Positions 40,445 to 50,806 of a DNA stretch of 64,000 bases are shown here, piece after piece (positions within the stretch are counted from its first letter, which is position 1; each line of letters begins with the position of its first letter). The notes below the pieces were generated by a model, which made no database searches, was not told the DNA's origin, and saw only the letters and a list, made by a program, of their open reading frames with translations. Source of the stretch: an uncultured bacterium (GTDB lineage: Bacteria > Nitrospirota > Thermodesulfovibrionia > Thermodesulfovibrionales > Thermodesulfovibrionaceae); NCBI GenBank assembly GCA_937998865.1, contig CALLBR010000011.1, positions 20,684 to 84,683 on the forward strand, given 5' to 3'. A program made the position numbers and the translations under genes.

Positions 40445-40903
40445 CTATTTGGAAAGCTTTTCCCTTACACTTACTATTTTTTTCGATAAAATAGCTGCTT
40501 TTTCAGGATTCACATTAGCTAAAATCTTAGCAGCTTGACGAGGCTTTATAGCCAGAATCAGTATAGTTGCTGTATCATCATCAAGCTTCTCAAGACGAGC
40601 TGCTGCTTCTTCCGGAGGCATGGATTCGTATATCTTTGCTAATCGCTGATAATTCTCACTTTGTGCTTTTTCCAACTGAGCTTTTAATTCCCCTTGTTCT
40701 TTAATTTTTTTATTTATCTCTTCTTTAAGTTTTTTTAATTCATCAATTTTTTTTGAGAGATCTTCTTGAAGTATCCTATTCCTTTCTTCTTCTATGGAAG
40801 GATTTATCTTCTCCTTGGGTATAGTTTGTTGTCCGATGATTGTTCCCGCAGCTATACCAAAAAAAGTAAGAAAAATTCCTAACAAAAAAGATTTTTTTAA
40901 CAT
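40445..40903 (-). CDS. MotE/MgtE-N-like flagellar protein
   Basis: Single TM, coiled coil, then YESMPPEEAAARLEKLDDDTATILILAIKPRQAAKILANVNPEKAA. Confidence 0.85.
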   Translation of the reverse strand: MLKKSFLLGIFLTFFGIAAGTIIGQQTIPKEKINPSIEEERNRILQEDLSKKIDELKKLKEEINKKIKEQGELKAQLEKAQSENYQRLAKIYESMPPEEAAARLEKLDDDTATILILAIKPRQAAKILANVNPEKAAILSKKIVSVREKLSK

Positions 40904-41325
40904 TAGATGCTCCTTTGTCTTACAGAGAGTAAATTTGAAATTATTTTCTCTTCTGTTTTTTCTCTTTCCTTTCTCAAGTTAATCTCTAATTTCTCCTTGA
41001 GTTTTTCAATTTTCTTTCTCTCTTTTATGGATTCTTCATAAATTTCTCTCTGTTTTTCCAGTTCTTCTTCAATTTTATTTAAAAGATCTCTTGATTCTTC
41101 AATTTTTCTGAATAAATACTGAATTTCACTGTATAGATAGTGGAGCTCCTCAGGAGTGAAAACTTCTTTTTTTTCATCGCTAATTTTTTGGAGTCTTTTT
41201 TCCATGTAATTAATTTGATCTTCTAGAGTTTTCATATTCGATAGAATATATATATATCTCTGTTTCTCTAGTTCTTCATCCCATTCTCTGATCTTTAAAA
41301 TCATTTTCAAAGTAAGGTTATTCAT
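40903..41325 (-). CDS. fliJ: flagellar export chaperone FliJ
   Basis: Coiled-coil protein immediately downstream of fliI. Confidence 0.75.
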   Translation of the reverse strand: MNNLTLKMILKIREWDEELEKQRYIYILSNMKTLEDQINYMEKRLQKISDEKKEVFTPEELHYLYSEIQYLFRKIEESRDLLNKIEEELEKQREIYEESIKERKKIEKLKEKLEINLRKEREKTEEKIISNLLSVRQRSI

Positions 41326-41327
41326 AT

Positions 41328-42641
41328 TTATTCAAAAATTTTATAGAGTTCTTCTATGCTTTCTTGGAAGCTTGCTTTTGTATTTATGTCCTGTTTTAAA
41401 AAATCATTTATTTTATCAATCATTTTGATGGCATAGTCTAATTGAGGATTAGTTCCCTCTTTATAAGCTCCAATATTAATTATATCTTCATATTTTTCAT
41501 AAGTAGCTAAAATATCAAGTAGCTTCCCAGCGATTTGCACATGTTTTTCCTCTACTATCTCCTTCATTAATCTACTTATACTCTTTAATACATCTATAGC
41601 TGGATAGTGATTTCTATTTGCTAAATCTCTGGAAAGGACAATATGTCCGTCAAGAATAGATCTAGCCGCATCAGTTACTGGATCAGCAAGATCATCTCCT
41701 TCCACTAAAATTGTATATATTCCTGTTATTGAACCTCCAGACTTAACTGCTCCAACTCTCTCAAGAAGTTTAGGCATTAATTTAAAAACTGAAGGAGGGT
41801 ATCCTTTCATGGTAGGTGGTTCTCCAGCAGCAAGACCTATTTCTCTTTGCGCCATGGCAAATCTTGTAAGAGAATCCATAAGCAGCAATACATCTTTACC
41901 TTTTTCCCTAAAATACTCAGCAATAGCAGTAGCAATAAAAGCACCTCTTATTCTTGCCAAAGCAGGAGTATCAGAAGTGGACACAACAACAACAGATTTT
42001 TTTAAACCTTCTTTACCTAAATCTCTCTCAATAAACTCCCTTACCTCTCGACCTCTCTCACCTATTAAGGCTATAACATTTACATCAGCAGAAGTATAGC
42101 GGGCTATCATACCAAGAAGAACACTTTTACCAACTCCGCTTCCTGCCATAATTCCAATTTTTTGACCTTTTCCACAAGTAAGTAATGCATTGATTGCTCT
42201 TATACCAAGGTCAAGGGGCTCTTTTATGATTTCCCTTTCCAAAGGATTAATAGCTTCTCTATAAATAGGATAAGGAGTGCCAGTGAGAGCTAAAGGGCTG
42301 TCAATGGGATTTCCAATGCCGTCTATTATTCTACCTAAAATAGATTCGTCAATTTTTATATAACTTTGTTTTCCCTTTAGGAAGATCTTATCTCCGGGTT
42401 TTATTCCGTAAATTTCTCCTAAGGGTGAAAGTAATGTTACATTATCTCTAAATCCCACTACTTCTGCTTCAATGGAATGTTCATGGGAGATAATCTCACA
42501 AATATCTCCAATGCTTGCGTTTAAACCTTTTGCCTCTACTATGAGCCCTAAAGCCTTTATTACCTTTCCGTAAATCTTAAAGGGCTTTATCTCATGAAGA
42601 ACTTCTTCAGTCTTTTGAATAAAGGACTGAATGGATTGCAT
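41328..42641 (-). CDS. fliI: flagellum-specific ATPase FliI
   Basis: MAGSGVGKSVLLGMIARYTSADVNVIALIGERGREVREFIE. Confidence 0.97.
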   Translation of the reverse strand: MQSIQSFIQKTEEVLHEIKPFKIYGKVIKALGLIVEAKGLNASIGDICEIISHEHSIEAEVVGFRDNVTLLSPLGEIYGIKPGDKIFLKGKQSYIKIDESILGRIIDGIGNPIDSPLALTGTPYPIYREAINPLEREIIKEPLDLGIRAINALLTCGKGQKIGIMAGSGVGKSVLLGMIARYTSADVNVIALIGERGREVREFIERDLGKEGLKKSVVVVSTSDTPALARIRGAFIATAIAEYFREKGKDVLLLMDSLTRFAMAQREIGLAAGEPPTMKGYPPSVFKLMPKLLERVGAVKSGGSITGIYTILVEGDDLADPVTDAARSILDGHIVLSRDLANRNHYPAIDVLKSISRLMKEIVEEKHVQIAGKLLDILATYEKYEDIINIGAYKEGTNPQLDYAIKMIDKINDFLKQDINTKASFQESIEELYKIFE

Positions 42642-43266
42642 TTTCTAACTCCCGGAATTTCTCCTCCACTTTTGAATCAATAATATTATCCTCTGTTTCT
42701 ATGTAACAACTTCCTTGACTAATTTCATTGGTGGGAATAATTTTTATTGAGGAATTTTCACCGGTTATTTGATCAATTTCTTCCTTTATAGTCGCAAAAT
42801 CCTCAGGGTTTATCTTTATTATTATTTTTTCAGCAACTGAAATCTCCTTTAAAGCTTCTTTTATGATATTTAGCAATATTTTTTTATTGATGGATAATTC
42901 AGTAGAGACAATTTTTTTTGCTATTTTAATAGAAAGTCCTAAGATTTCTGGTAAAAAGCTCTTTATTTGCTCCTCTTTAAAGCTAACAAGATGGTGAATT
43001 ATTTTATCTAAGTCTGATATTTTGCTCTTTAATTTTTTTTGCTCTATTAAAATATCCTCTGAAGCCTTCTTAAATCCTTCCTCATATCCTTTTTCAAAGC
43101 CTTTTTCAAAGCCTTCTTTAAATCCTGAATTGTATCCCTCTTTCTTCGACTCTTCATAAATTTTGAGTATTTCAGAGGAGTCTTTCAGATTTGATTGTTT
43201 ATCCTTTTTTTCATCAAAAGCCGATGGTATATAGGGTTTAATATTAGACGACAAGAGTCTCACCAC
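42607..43266 (-). CDS. fliH: flagellar assembly protein FliH
   Basis: GFKEGFEKGFEKGYEEGFKKA glycine-repeat helix; between fliG and fliI. Confidence 0.92.
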   Translation of the reverse strand: MVRLLSSNIKPYIPSAFDEKKDKQSNLKDSSEILKIYEESKKEGYNSGFKEGFEKGFEKGYEEGFKKASEDILIEQKKLKSKISDLDKIIHHLVSFKEEQIKSFLPEILGLSIKIAKKIVSTELSINKKILLNIIKEALKEISVAEKIIIKINPEDFATIKEEIDQITGENSSIKIIPTNEISQGSCYIETEDNIIDSKVEEKFRELENAIHSVLYSKD

Positions 43267-44224
43267 CCTTTCCGCCTATAACAATTTTACCTTCTTCTTC
43301 TAACCTTCTTGCTACTCTTACTATGTTCATCTGGGCTTTCTCTACATCAGAAACCCTCACAGGACCTTTTGTCTCCATTTCCTCTTTTAGGATTTCTACA
43401 GCTCTACTGGACATATTTTTAAATATTTTCTCCTTTAATTCTTCTGAAGCCATCTTTAAGGCTAAAGCAAGATCATCTGTGGAGATCTCTTTAAGAATCG
43501 TCTGAATTCCTCTATCATCAATATTTATAATATCTTCAAAGGTAAACATGAGTTTTCTAATTTCCTCTGCTAAAATAGGATCTTTTTCCTCAATATTTTT
43601 TAGAATTAACTCTTCTGATGTCCTATCCATTTGATTAAGGATCTCAGCTACAGTTTTGATACCTCCAATTCTTCTTGATTGTGTATATGAACGAAGTTGA
43701 CTCTGAAGCACATCCTCCAATTCAGTTAATATGGTGGGAGATATTTGATCAAGGCTTGCAATTCTTTGAGATACCTCTATTTTTAATTGTTCCGGAAATT
43801 TACTAAGTACCTCTGCTGCTTGAGTGGGATCTAAATGAGCTAATACTATTGCTATTGTCTGAGGATGCTCTCTCTGAAGCATTGTAGCAATGGCAGAAGA
43901 GTCAAGCCATCTAAGAATGTCAAATGCACTAGCACCGCTTTCAATTTTTGATATAAGTTTTGCTGCCTGCTCTTCTCCGAAAGCTTTTTTAAGTATAGTT
44001 TTAATGTATTCCTCATCAACGGTCACAGGAGTATTACCTATTTTTTCAGAAAATTCTTGGATTATGCTCTCTGCCTCTTCTGGTGTGAGTTTTATTCTTG
44101 ACATCATGGGGATTATTCTGGCAAGCTCTATAGGATCAAAGTGTTTAAATAGTTCTGTAGCCGCCTCTTCACCGATTATAGATAGAAAGGCAGCAACTTT
44201 CTCTATGCCACTTAATTTCTTCAT
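43244..44224 (-). CDS. fliG: flagellar motor switch protein FliG
   Basis: EHPQTIAIVLAHLDPTQAAEVLS; FTFEDIINIDDRGIQTIL; MSSRAVEILKEEMETKGPVRVSDVEKAQ. Confidence 0.97.
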   Translation of the reverse strand: MKKLSGIEKVAAFLSIIGEEAATELFKHFDPIELARIIPMMSRIKLTPEEAESIIQEFSEKIGNTPVTVDEEYIKTILKKAFGEEQAAKLISKIESGASAFDILRWLDSSAIATMLQREHPQTIAIVLAHLDPTQAAEVLSKFPEQLKIEVSQRIASLDQISPTILTELEDVLQSQLRSYTQSRRIGGIKTVAEILNQMDRTSEELILKNIEEKDPILAEEIRKLMFTFEDIINIDDRGIQTILKEISTDDLALALKMASEELKEKIFKNMSSRAVEILKEEMETKGPVRVSDVEKAQMNIVRVARRLEEEGKIVIGGKGGETLVV

Positions 44225-45747
44225 TATTCAGCCATCCATTCTCTTAAAATTGAAACTACTTTTTTAGGGTTGTTTCTAACTAATTCGTTTATTTCTTGCT
44301 TAATGTCTCTCTCTTCTGGTACTTTGGTAATAAGTTCAGGAGGTATCTTTTCTGAGATGATTACTTCTTTTGCTCTTCTTTCTTCAGCTGGTTTTCTAAA
44401 TATTTCAAGTAGAGGTTTAATGACAAAAAATATAATAAGAAGTGTAATGATAAGCGGTAATAAGTATTTTAATACAGTCATGGCTAAAGCCACATAGTCA
44501 ATGCCTGGTTTTTCTTCTGGTACTATTTCAAAGGGCATACTCTCTACAATTATTAAGTCACCCCTCTCCTTATTGTATCCTACAGCAGCTTGAACAAGTT
44601 CCTGATACTTTTTTAACTCCTCTTCACTTCTTGGCACATAGACTTTTTTACCTTTTTCCTCTCTATAATTTCCATCAACTAGCACAGCAACCGATATTTT
44701 CTTTATTTGACCTGTTTGTTGCATTATTTTACTTATACTTTTTGAAACTTCATAGTTTATACTTTCCTGCTGTTTTTGAGACTGAATATTCTGAGTAGTA
44801 GTTGGTGGAACTTGTCCAGGCTGATTTGACAATACTCCGGGAATTCCTCCTGTTTGAGGTGCCATTGTTTTTTCTTGGCTTCTCTGTTCACTTCTAATGG
44901 CAATAGTGTCAGGATCGTATTTTTCCTCAAGTTTTTCTACTTTGGAAAAATCAATATCTGCCGATACTCTTACTACTGCTTTTCCTTTTCCCACTATGTT
45001 TTCAAGCATACTTTGAATATTTTTTTCATAGGCTCTTTCAATATTTTTCTTGTACTCCATCTGTTCATTCTGAACAACTTGAGTAAATTCCTTTGGAGAA
45101 GAAAGGAGATTGCCATATTGATCAACTATAGTTACATGCTGAGGTGAAAGCCCTTCAACACTACTTGATACAAGATGAACTATACTTGCCACTTGCTCTT
45201 TAGTAAGATTTCTGCCTGGTTTAAGTTTAAGAACAACAGAAGCTGTTGGATGGTCTTCCTTATCAGCAAAAATTGTTTTTTCTGGTAGGGCAATATGAAC
45301 TCTTGCCTGATCAACTTCTTGTATTTGTTTAATTGTCCTTGCAAGTTCACCCTGCAAAGCTCTTATATAATTTACTCTTTGAGAAAATTCCGTCAATCCA
45401 ATGGATGTCTTATCAAATATCTCAAAACCCACTCCACCACCACTGGGTATTCCTAGGGAGGCAAGTTCAAGCCTTAGTTCATGAACTTTTCCGGATGGAA
45501 CATAAATAGCATTATCTTTTACACTGTAAGGTATTTTTTTCTCCTTTAATTTAGCTATAACATTACCAGCATCTTCTGGAGATAAATTTGAATAGAGTAC
45601 CTGATAATCTTGTTTTGGTAACCATAGAAAAAGAGTGGCAATAAGTCCAATAACTAATACTAAGACAGCAGCAAGAGCAATTTTTTTGTTATTTGGCAAA
45701 TTTTTAAAATTATCTACTATTAACTTTAATCTATCTGCTAGAGCCAT
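44224..45747 (-). CDS. fliF: flagellar MS-ring protein FliF
   Basis: YQVLYSNLSPEDAGNVIAKLKEKKIPY; ELARTIKQIQEVDQARVHIALPE. Confidence 0.97.
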   Translation of the reverse strand: MALADRLKLIVDNFKNLPNNKKIALAAVLVLVIGLIATLFLWLPKQDYQVLYSNLSPEDAGNVIAKLKEKKIPYSVKDNAIYVPSGKVHELRLELASLGIPSGGGVGFEIFDKTSIGLTEFSQRVNYIRALQGELARTIKQIQEVDQARVHIALPEKTIFADKEDHPTASVVLKLKPGRNLTKEQVASIVHLVSSSVEGLSPQHVTIVDQYGNLLSSPKEFTQVVQNEQMEYKKNIERAYEKNIQSMLENIVGKGKAVVRVSADIDFSKVEKLEEKYDPDTIAIRSEQRSQEKTMAPQTGGIPGVLSNQPGQVPPTTTQNIQSQKQQESINYEVSKSISKIMQQTGQIKKISVAVLVDGNYREEKGKKVYVPRSEEELKKYQELVQAAVGYNKERGDLIIVESMPFEIVPEEKPGIDYVALAMTVLKYLLPLIITLLIIFFVIKPLLEIFRKPAEERRAKEVIISEKIPPELITKVPEERDIKQEINELVRNNPKKVVSILREWMAE

Positions 45748-45749
45748 TA

Positions 45750-46043
45750 TTAAACCTGCATACGGGAAATTTCTTCGTAAGCAGTAAGAACTTTATTTCT
45801 AACCTGTATAAGGGTTTGTAGAGTCATGTCTGCCTTTTCCATGGCGAGAACAACTTGATGAATACTTATTTCTCCCTTGGAAAAGGCTTCAATTGCCTTT
45901 TGAGCTTCTTGTTCCACTTGAGAGGCTTCCTTGATAGCCTCTTTTAAGGCTTTCTCAAAAGAATCCTTTGGTGTTCCTTTTAAATCTTGAACATTTTCTA
46001 AATTTCGATTCAAGAGTTCATTTATAATCTTTATTTCTGACAT
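45750..46043 (-). CDS. fliE: flagellar hook-basal body protein FliE
   Basis: SFEKALKEAIKEASQVEQEAQKA; VVLAMEKADMTLQTLIQVRNKVLTAYEEISRMQV. Confidence 0.95.
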   Translation of the reverse strand: MSEIKIINELLNRNLENVQDLKGTPKDSFEKALKEAIKEASQVEQEAQKAIEAFSKGEISIHQVVLAMEKADMTLQTLIQVRNKVLTAYEEISRMQV

Positions 46044-46052
46044 AAAAGCCTC

Positions 46053-46460
46053 CTAAATTTTTAATAAATCAATGGTCCTTAAAAACATCTCCTTATATGA
46101 GTTTATCATAGTTAAATTGGCTTCGTATGCTCGAGAGGCAGATATAAGATTAACCATTTCTTCCATGGGATTTACATTCGAATATCTAACGTAGCCCTCT
46201 TTGTCTGCATCTGGATGAGAGGGATCAAAGACAACCCTAAAAGGTCTTTGATCCTCAATAATTTCCTTTATATCAACTCCAATAGCTGTAGAGTCATACA
46301 TGTAACTCATAAACAATACATCTTTTCTTCGATAAGGTCCTCCTTCAGGAGTTCTTGTAGAGTTAATATTTGCTAAATTGGAAGCTATAGTGTTAATCCT
46401 TATTTTTTGAGCCTCTAAACCTGTAGCAGATACTTTTAAAGGTAAAAATAAATCTTTCAT
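46053..46460 (-). CDS. flgC: flagellar basal-body rod protein FlgC
   Basis: ATGLEAQKIRINTIASNLANINSTRTPEGGPYRRK; MVNLISASRAYEANLTMINSYKEM. Confidence 0.97.
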   Translation of the reverse strand: MKDLFLPLKVSATGLEAQKIRINTIASNLANINSTRTPEGGPYRRKDVLFMSYMYDSTAIGVDIKEIIEDQRPFRVVFDPSHPDADKEGYVRYSNVNPMEEMVNLISASRAYEANLTMINSYKEMFLRTIDLLKI

Positions 46461-46795
46461 TATCTACCTCCCTTAATAGCATCCTTTAACATCCTTATTC
46501 GTGTAGAAAGGAGTTGAACGGCTGTATTGTACATCAAGTGCGTCTCCGTAAGCTTTGTCATTTCAATTTCTATGTTTACGGTATTTCCATCTCTATTAGG
46601 CATTGTTGTCGGTGACTCAATAATAGAATAGGATATATCCTTTGACTCCAAAGCTTTTTTGAGTGTAGCTTGAAAATCTATGTCTTTTGCTTTATAGTTT
46701 GGAGTGTCCACGTTAGCTATATTGGAGGCTAGAATTTTCTGCCTATAGGCACAAATATCCATTATTTTCTGCAATAAATCCATTGATCTATCCAT
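46460..46795 (-). CDS. flgB: flagellar basal-body rod protein FlgB
   Basis: YRQKILASNIANVDTPNYKAKDIDF. Confidence 0.96.
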   Translation of the reverse strand: MDRSMDLLQKIMDICAYRQKILASNIANVDTPNYKAKDIDFQATLKKALESKDISYSIIESPTTMPNRDGNTVNIEIEMTKLTETHLMYNTAVQLLSTRIRMLKDAIKGGR

Positions 46796-46836
46796 TTTTT
46801 AAACCTCCAAAAATTTAATAAACAAATTTCATGCCA

Positions 46837-48111
46837 TTATAATTCTTTAAGTCCGTAATCTCTTATTTTATTCCTAAGAGTTCTTACGCTGATGCCCAAA
46901 ATTTTCGCTGCTTGTGTTCTATTGCCCTTAGTTTTCTTTAAAGCATCAATTATCATGTCTTTTTCCACATCCTTTAATTTTCCAGCCTTTGGAACCTCAA
47001 AATCCTCTAATTCTATATCCAAGTTTTGAGGTGAATGTATTTCTGATTCCTGACTTAAAACAGCAATCCTGTATATAAAGTTTTCTAACTCTCTTACATT
47101 ACCATTCCAAGGCTTTTTAATTAGGTATTGCTTCATTTCCTCTGATAGATATAGATTTTTTGAAATTTTATGGGATAGTCTCCTTAGGAAAAATTCAGCT
47201 AAAGGTATTATATCCTCCTTTCTCTCTCTTAAAGGTGGAATTCTTATGGGAAAAACATTTATTCTATAGTAAAGATCTTCTCTGAAATTACCCTTTTTAA
47301 CCTCTTCCCATAGATCTCTATTTGTTGTGGCAATAATCCTCACATCAACAGGTATAGGCTTTGTTCCACCCACTCTATCAACTTCTTTTTCTTGAATTAC
47401 TCTCAATAGTTTTGCCTGAAGTTTATATGCCATTTCACTTATTTCATCTAATAAAAGTGTTCCTTTATCAGCCAACTCAAATTTACCTGGTTTTCTCTCA
47501 GTGGCACCAGTGAAAGCGCCTTTTTCGTAACCGAACAATTCTGCTTCAAGAAGTGTTTCAGTTATGGCAGCACAGTTTATTGCTACAAAAGAATTATTAG
47601 CTCTATTGCTATGTTTATGAATATATTTTGCGATTACTTCTTTGCCTACTCCGCTTTCACCAGTGAGTAAAATCGTAATGTCTGTCTTAGCTATTTGTCT
47701 CGAAATTTCAAGAATTCTTTTCATCTCAGGAGACTCTGCCACTATTTCATCATTCTGGGGAATTAATCTTGATACTAATTTTTTTAGATCATCAAGAGAA
47801 AAAGGTTTAGTAAGATAATCAACAGCACCAAGCTTCATAGCTTTAACAGCATCCTGAACATTGGCATATCCCGTCACTACAATTACAGGTATATATATTC
47901 CTCTTTGACGAATTTCTGACAAAAATTGTATACCATCCATTTTAGGCATTTTTACATCTGTTATGATAAGAGAAAAATCTCTGATGTTTACATTGGAAAG
48001 CACATAAAGAGGATCCCTATAGAATTCACAATTAAATCCTATACGCCATAAGGCTTCCTTTAGAGCAAAGCCCATATCTGGTTCATCATCTATAATTAAA
48101 ACTGACCTCAT
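46837..48111 (-). CDS. sigma-54-dependent response regulator (FlrC/NtrC type)
   Basis: REC + AAA+ (GESGVGKEVIAKYIH, GAFTGA) + Fis-type HTH. Confidence 0.93.
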   Translation of the reverse strand: MRSVLIIDDEPDMGFALKEALWRIGFNCEFYRDPLYVLSNVNIRDFSLIITDVKMPKMDGIQFLSEIRQRGIYIPVIVVTGYANVQDAVKAMKLGAVDYLTKPFSLDDLKKLVSRLIPQNDEIVAESPEMKRILEISRQIAKTDITILLTGESGVGKEVIAKYIHKHSNRANNSFVAINCAAITETLLEAELFGYEKGAFTGATERKPGKFELADKGTLLLDEISEMAYKLQAKLLRVIQEKEVDRVGGTKPIPVDVRIIATTNRDLWEEVKKGNFREDLYYRINVFPIRIPPLRERKEDIIPLAEFFLRRLSHKISKNLYLSEEMKQYLIKKPWNGNVRELENFIYRIAVLSQESEIHSPQNLDIELEDFEVPKAGKLKDVEKDMIIDALKKTKGNRTQAAKILGISVRTLRNKIRDYGLKEL

Positions 48112-49199
48112 TCTAAAGGCAAGTATATTGCAAATTCTGTGCCTTTATTAGGTGTGCTCGTTACTTTAATTTTACCACCATGGGAAGAGATTATACTATT
48201 GGTTATACTAAGTCCTAATCCTGAACCTCTGTCTTTTGTGGAGAAGAAAGGCTCAAAAATTTTGTCAAGTATTTCTTCATCAATTCCATGTCCTGTATCT
48301 CTTAAGTTAATCCTCAAAAATTTTTCTTCCTTTAATAATTCTACAGTTAATGAGCCTCCTTCTGGCATTGCCTGATAGGCATTAACAATGAGGTTTATAA
48401 GGGCTTGTCTAAATAAAGGTGGGTCTATTAGAATTTCAAAGTTACCTTCAGACTGAAAGTCTATTTTAATTCCTACTCTTTGCAATATTCCTTCAAATTC
48501 AGCAATTATCTCTCTAATTAAAATATTAATATTAGTTTTCTCTCTCTTGGGAGTAATTCCTTTTGTAAAGCTTAACATGTTTTCAAGGGTATTTCTAAGC
48601 ATGCTCACAGCACCAGATATTCTCCTTGCATACTCTCCATGTATAGTATCTGAAAGATCCTCGGCAATCATATTGGCAAAAAGTTCTATACTTCCAAGCG
48701 GATTTCTTATTTCATGGGCTATTTTCATAAGAAGAGATCCCATGGCAGTAAGCCTTCGGTTCCTCTCATTCTCTGCTTCTAACTCCTTTATTCTGGAAAT
48801 GTCTTTACAAATAAAAACTATACCAATGCTATTTCCTTCGGAGTCTAAAACCTGAGAAGAGGAAACTATGGCATAGAAAGGCTTAATGGAATTAGCAGGA
48901 TATACAAGTTCACCTTCAATTTTTATAGGAAGATCTCTCTTCCCAAGGACTTCTTCAGAACTTATACCAAAAAGCCTCTCTGCTGATTTATTGACTAATC
49001 TTATGACATGATCCCTGTCAAAAAAAACAACAGCAATGTCTATACTGTCAATTATACTGCTTAAAAGTCTTTTCTTCTCGTCAACTTCCTCTGTTAAAAG
49101 CTTTATCTTTTCTTCCAGTACTTTATAGTATTTTACTAATGCCTCAGAAGCTGTATTTATTTTTAAAATTGCCTCGTTTAAAAGTTCTTTCTGCATCAT
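48108..49199 (-). CDS. PAS-domain sensor histidine kinase (FlrB-like)
   Basis: KIAHEIRNPLGSIELFA H-box; FEPFFSTKDRGSGLGLSI. Confidence 0.93.
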   Translation of the reverse strand: MMQKELLNEAILKINTASEALVKYYKVLEEKIKLLTEEVDEKKRLLSSIIDSIDIAVVFFDRDHVIRLVNKSAERLFGISSEEVLGKRDLPIKIEGELVYPANSIKPFYAIVSSSQVLDSEGNSIGIVFICKDISRIKELEAENERNRRLTAMGSLLMKIAHEIRNPLGSIELFANMIAEDLSDTIHGEYARRISGAVSMLRNTLENMLSFTKGITPKREKTNINILIREIIAEFEGILQRVGIKIDFQSEGNFEILIDPPLFRQALINLIVNAYQAMPEGGSLTVELLKEEKFLRINLRDTGHGIDEEILDKIFEPFFSTKDRGSGLGLSITNSIISSHGGKIKVTSTPNKGTEFAIYLPLE

Positions 49200-50806
49200 A
49201 ATTTTTCAAGTAATTCTTGAGCTGCCTTTGCCAATTCTCCACCAGAATTAGCTACTTTTTCAAGATAAGATTTATCTTTATTGATTTTTCCATATTGATA
49301 GTAAGCCCAAAGGAGGGACTTATTGTGGAGATTTCCTAATTCAATGGCTTTTTTATAGAATTTTGAAGCTTCCTCTATTTTCTTTGACAAATAGTAAAAA
49401 TCAGCCACTTTTAGTAAAGCCTCAGCATTTCCCAATTCCCCTGATTTTGTCCAAAGCCTTAACGCCGCTTTTTTATCTCCCACTGAATATTCTAAATCTC
49501 CAGCTATTAATATCATCTGGGGGTCATCAATGTTTTTAATTGCTTTTCTCATATAATTTAGAGCATTTTTGAGATCACCCTCTTTATATAGGATCTGGGC
49601 ATATAATCCTGCTGCTTGCGGTTTTTTTTCTTTAATTCCCTCAAGCATTTTTTTTGCCTCACTTAATTTCCCCTCAAATATCAATATTTTAGCATAGGGT
49701 ATAAGTGCCTCTCCTTTTCTTGGTCCTGATAAAACTTTCTTTAGCACATTTTTTGCTTCTATTATTTTGCCTTGGTTTATTAGAAACTCTCCATAATAAA
49801 TTAAAACAGAGGCGTCAGAACTGAAAAAGGGATAAAGCTTAACTATATACTCTGCAGCTTTTTGTGGATTTTCACTTTCTAAAATCTTTATTGTCTCTTC
49901 CATTTTTTTCATTTTTATTTGAGGATCTCTGAAAGTTACAAGTAATTTTAGAGCCTCATCGTAATTTTTTTGAGTTAAATAAGCTGACAGGAGTTTTATC
50001 TTGAACTCATCAGTGGGTACATATAAATAGATTTCTTTTCCAATTTTTATTGCCTCCTCTACCTTTCCTTGTTGTAAATGTAAATCAAAGAGCATATTCT
50101 TTGCTTTAATCTTGTTCAATAATTTGTCATCTTGAGCTATTATTTTTGATAAAATTTTTTCTGCTTCTTGAAATTTTTTTGCCCTTATCAATAACTCAGC
50201 TCTTTCAATTAGAAAATTTTTGCCTTTAAGTTTCGGATTCTTTTCAAATTCTTTTAAAGCCTCCTCTAATTTACCTGTTGATGCAAGATATTTTATCTTT
50301 AAAAGGTGCGCATCAATATTTTCTTTAAAATCAACGTAGTTCAGCCTATTTAATAAGCTCTCAACAGCCTTCATATCTCCTTTTTCATAGGAAATCCAGC
50401 CTAAACCTATTTGTGCCTCTTTTTCAAAGGGAGGTGTAACTTTTTTAAGATAATACTCTGCGTCTTTAATTTTACCCATTTTCAAATAGCTTAAGCCTAA
50501 GTAAAGACTACCCTCATTGACATAAGGACTATCTTTGAAATCCCTTAAAAGTCTTCTTAAATAAAGGGTTGCTTCTGGGTAATTATTCAAGAAATACTCA
50601 CATTTACCTGTATTAAGAAGAGCTCCATCTGCTATGTTTGGATACTCCATAAATTTTTTGTAATAATCCCTACATTTAAGATATTCACCGGATTTTATAA
50701 ATTTTTCTCCTTCTTTTAGAATATCCTCTGCCAAAGAAGAGAGGGGAAACCAAAGACAAAGAAAAATCAAAAAAAACATAATTTTTTTTATCTCAATTGC
50801 TTTCAT
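49196..50806 (-). CDS. exported TPR-repeat protein
   Basis: Signal peptide and repeated TPR-like helices. Confidence 0.85.
   Translation of the reverse strand: MKAIEIKKIMFFLIFLCLWFPLSSLAEDILKEGEKFIKSGEYLKCRDYYKKFMEYPNIADGALLNTGKCEYFLNNYPEATLYLRRLLRDFKDSPYVNEGSLYLGLSYLKMGKIKDAEYYLKKVTPPFEKEAQIGLGWISYEKGDMKAVESLLNRLNYVDFKENIDAHLLKIKYLASTGKLEEALKEFEKNPKLKGKNFLIERAELLIRAKKFQEAEKILSKIIAQDDKLLNKIKAKNMLFDLHLQQGKVEEAIKIGKEIYLYVPTDEFKIKLLSAYLTQKNYDEALKLLVTFRDPQIKMKKMEETIKILESENPQKAAEYIVKLYPFFSSDASVLIYYGEFLINQGKIIEAKNVLKKVLSGPRKGEALIPYAKILIFEGKLSEAKKMLEGIKEKKPQAAGLYAQILYKEGDLKNALNYMRKAIKNIDDPQMILIAGDLEYSVGDKKAALRLWTKSGELGNAEALLKVADFYYLSKKIEEASKFYKKAIELGNLHNKSLLWAYYQYGKINKDKSYLEKVANSGGELAKAAQELLEKL

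Noticed and set aside
43081-43143. Tandem repeat-like tract in fliH (AAAGCCTTTTTCAAAGCC...)
   Set aside because: Explained by the known FliH glycine-repeat helix (GFKEGFEKGFEKGYEEGF).
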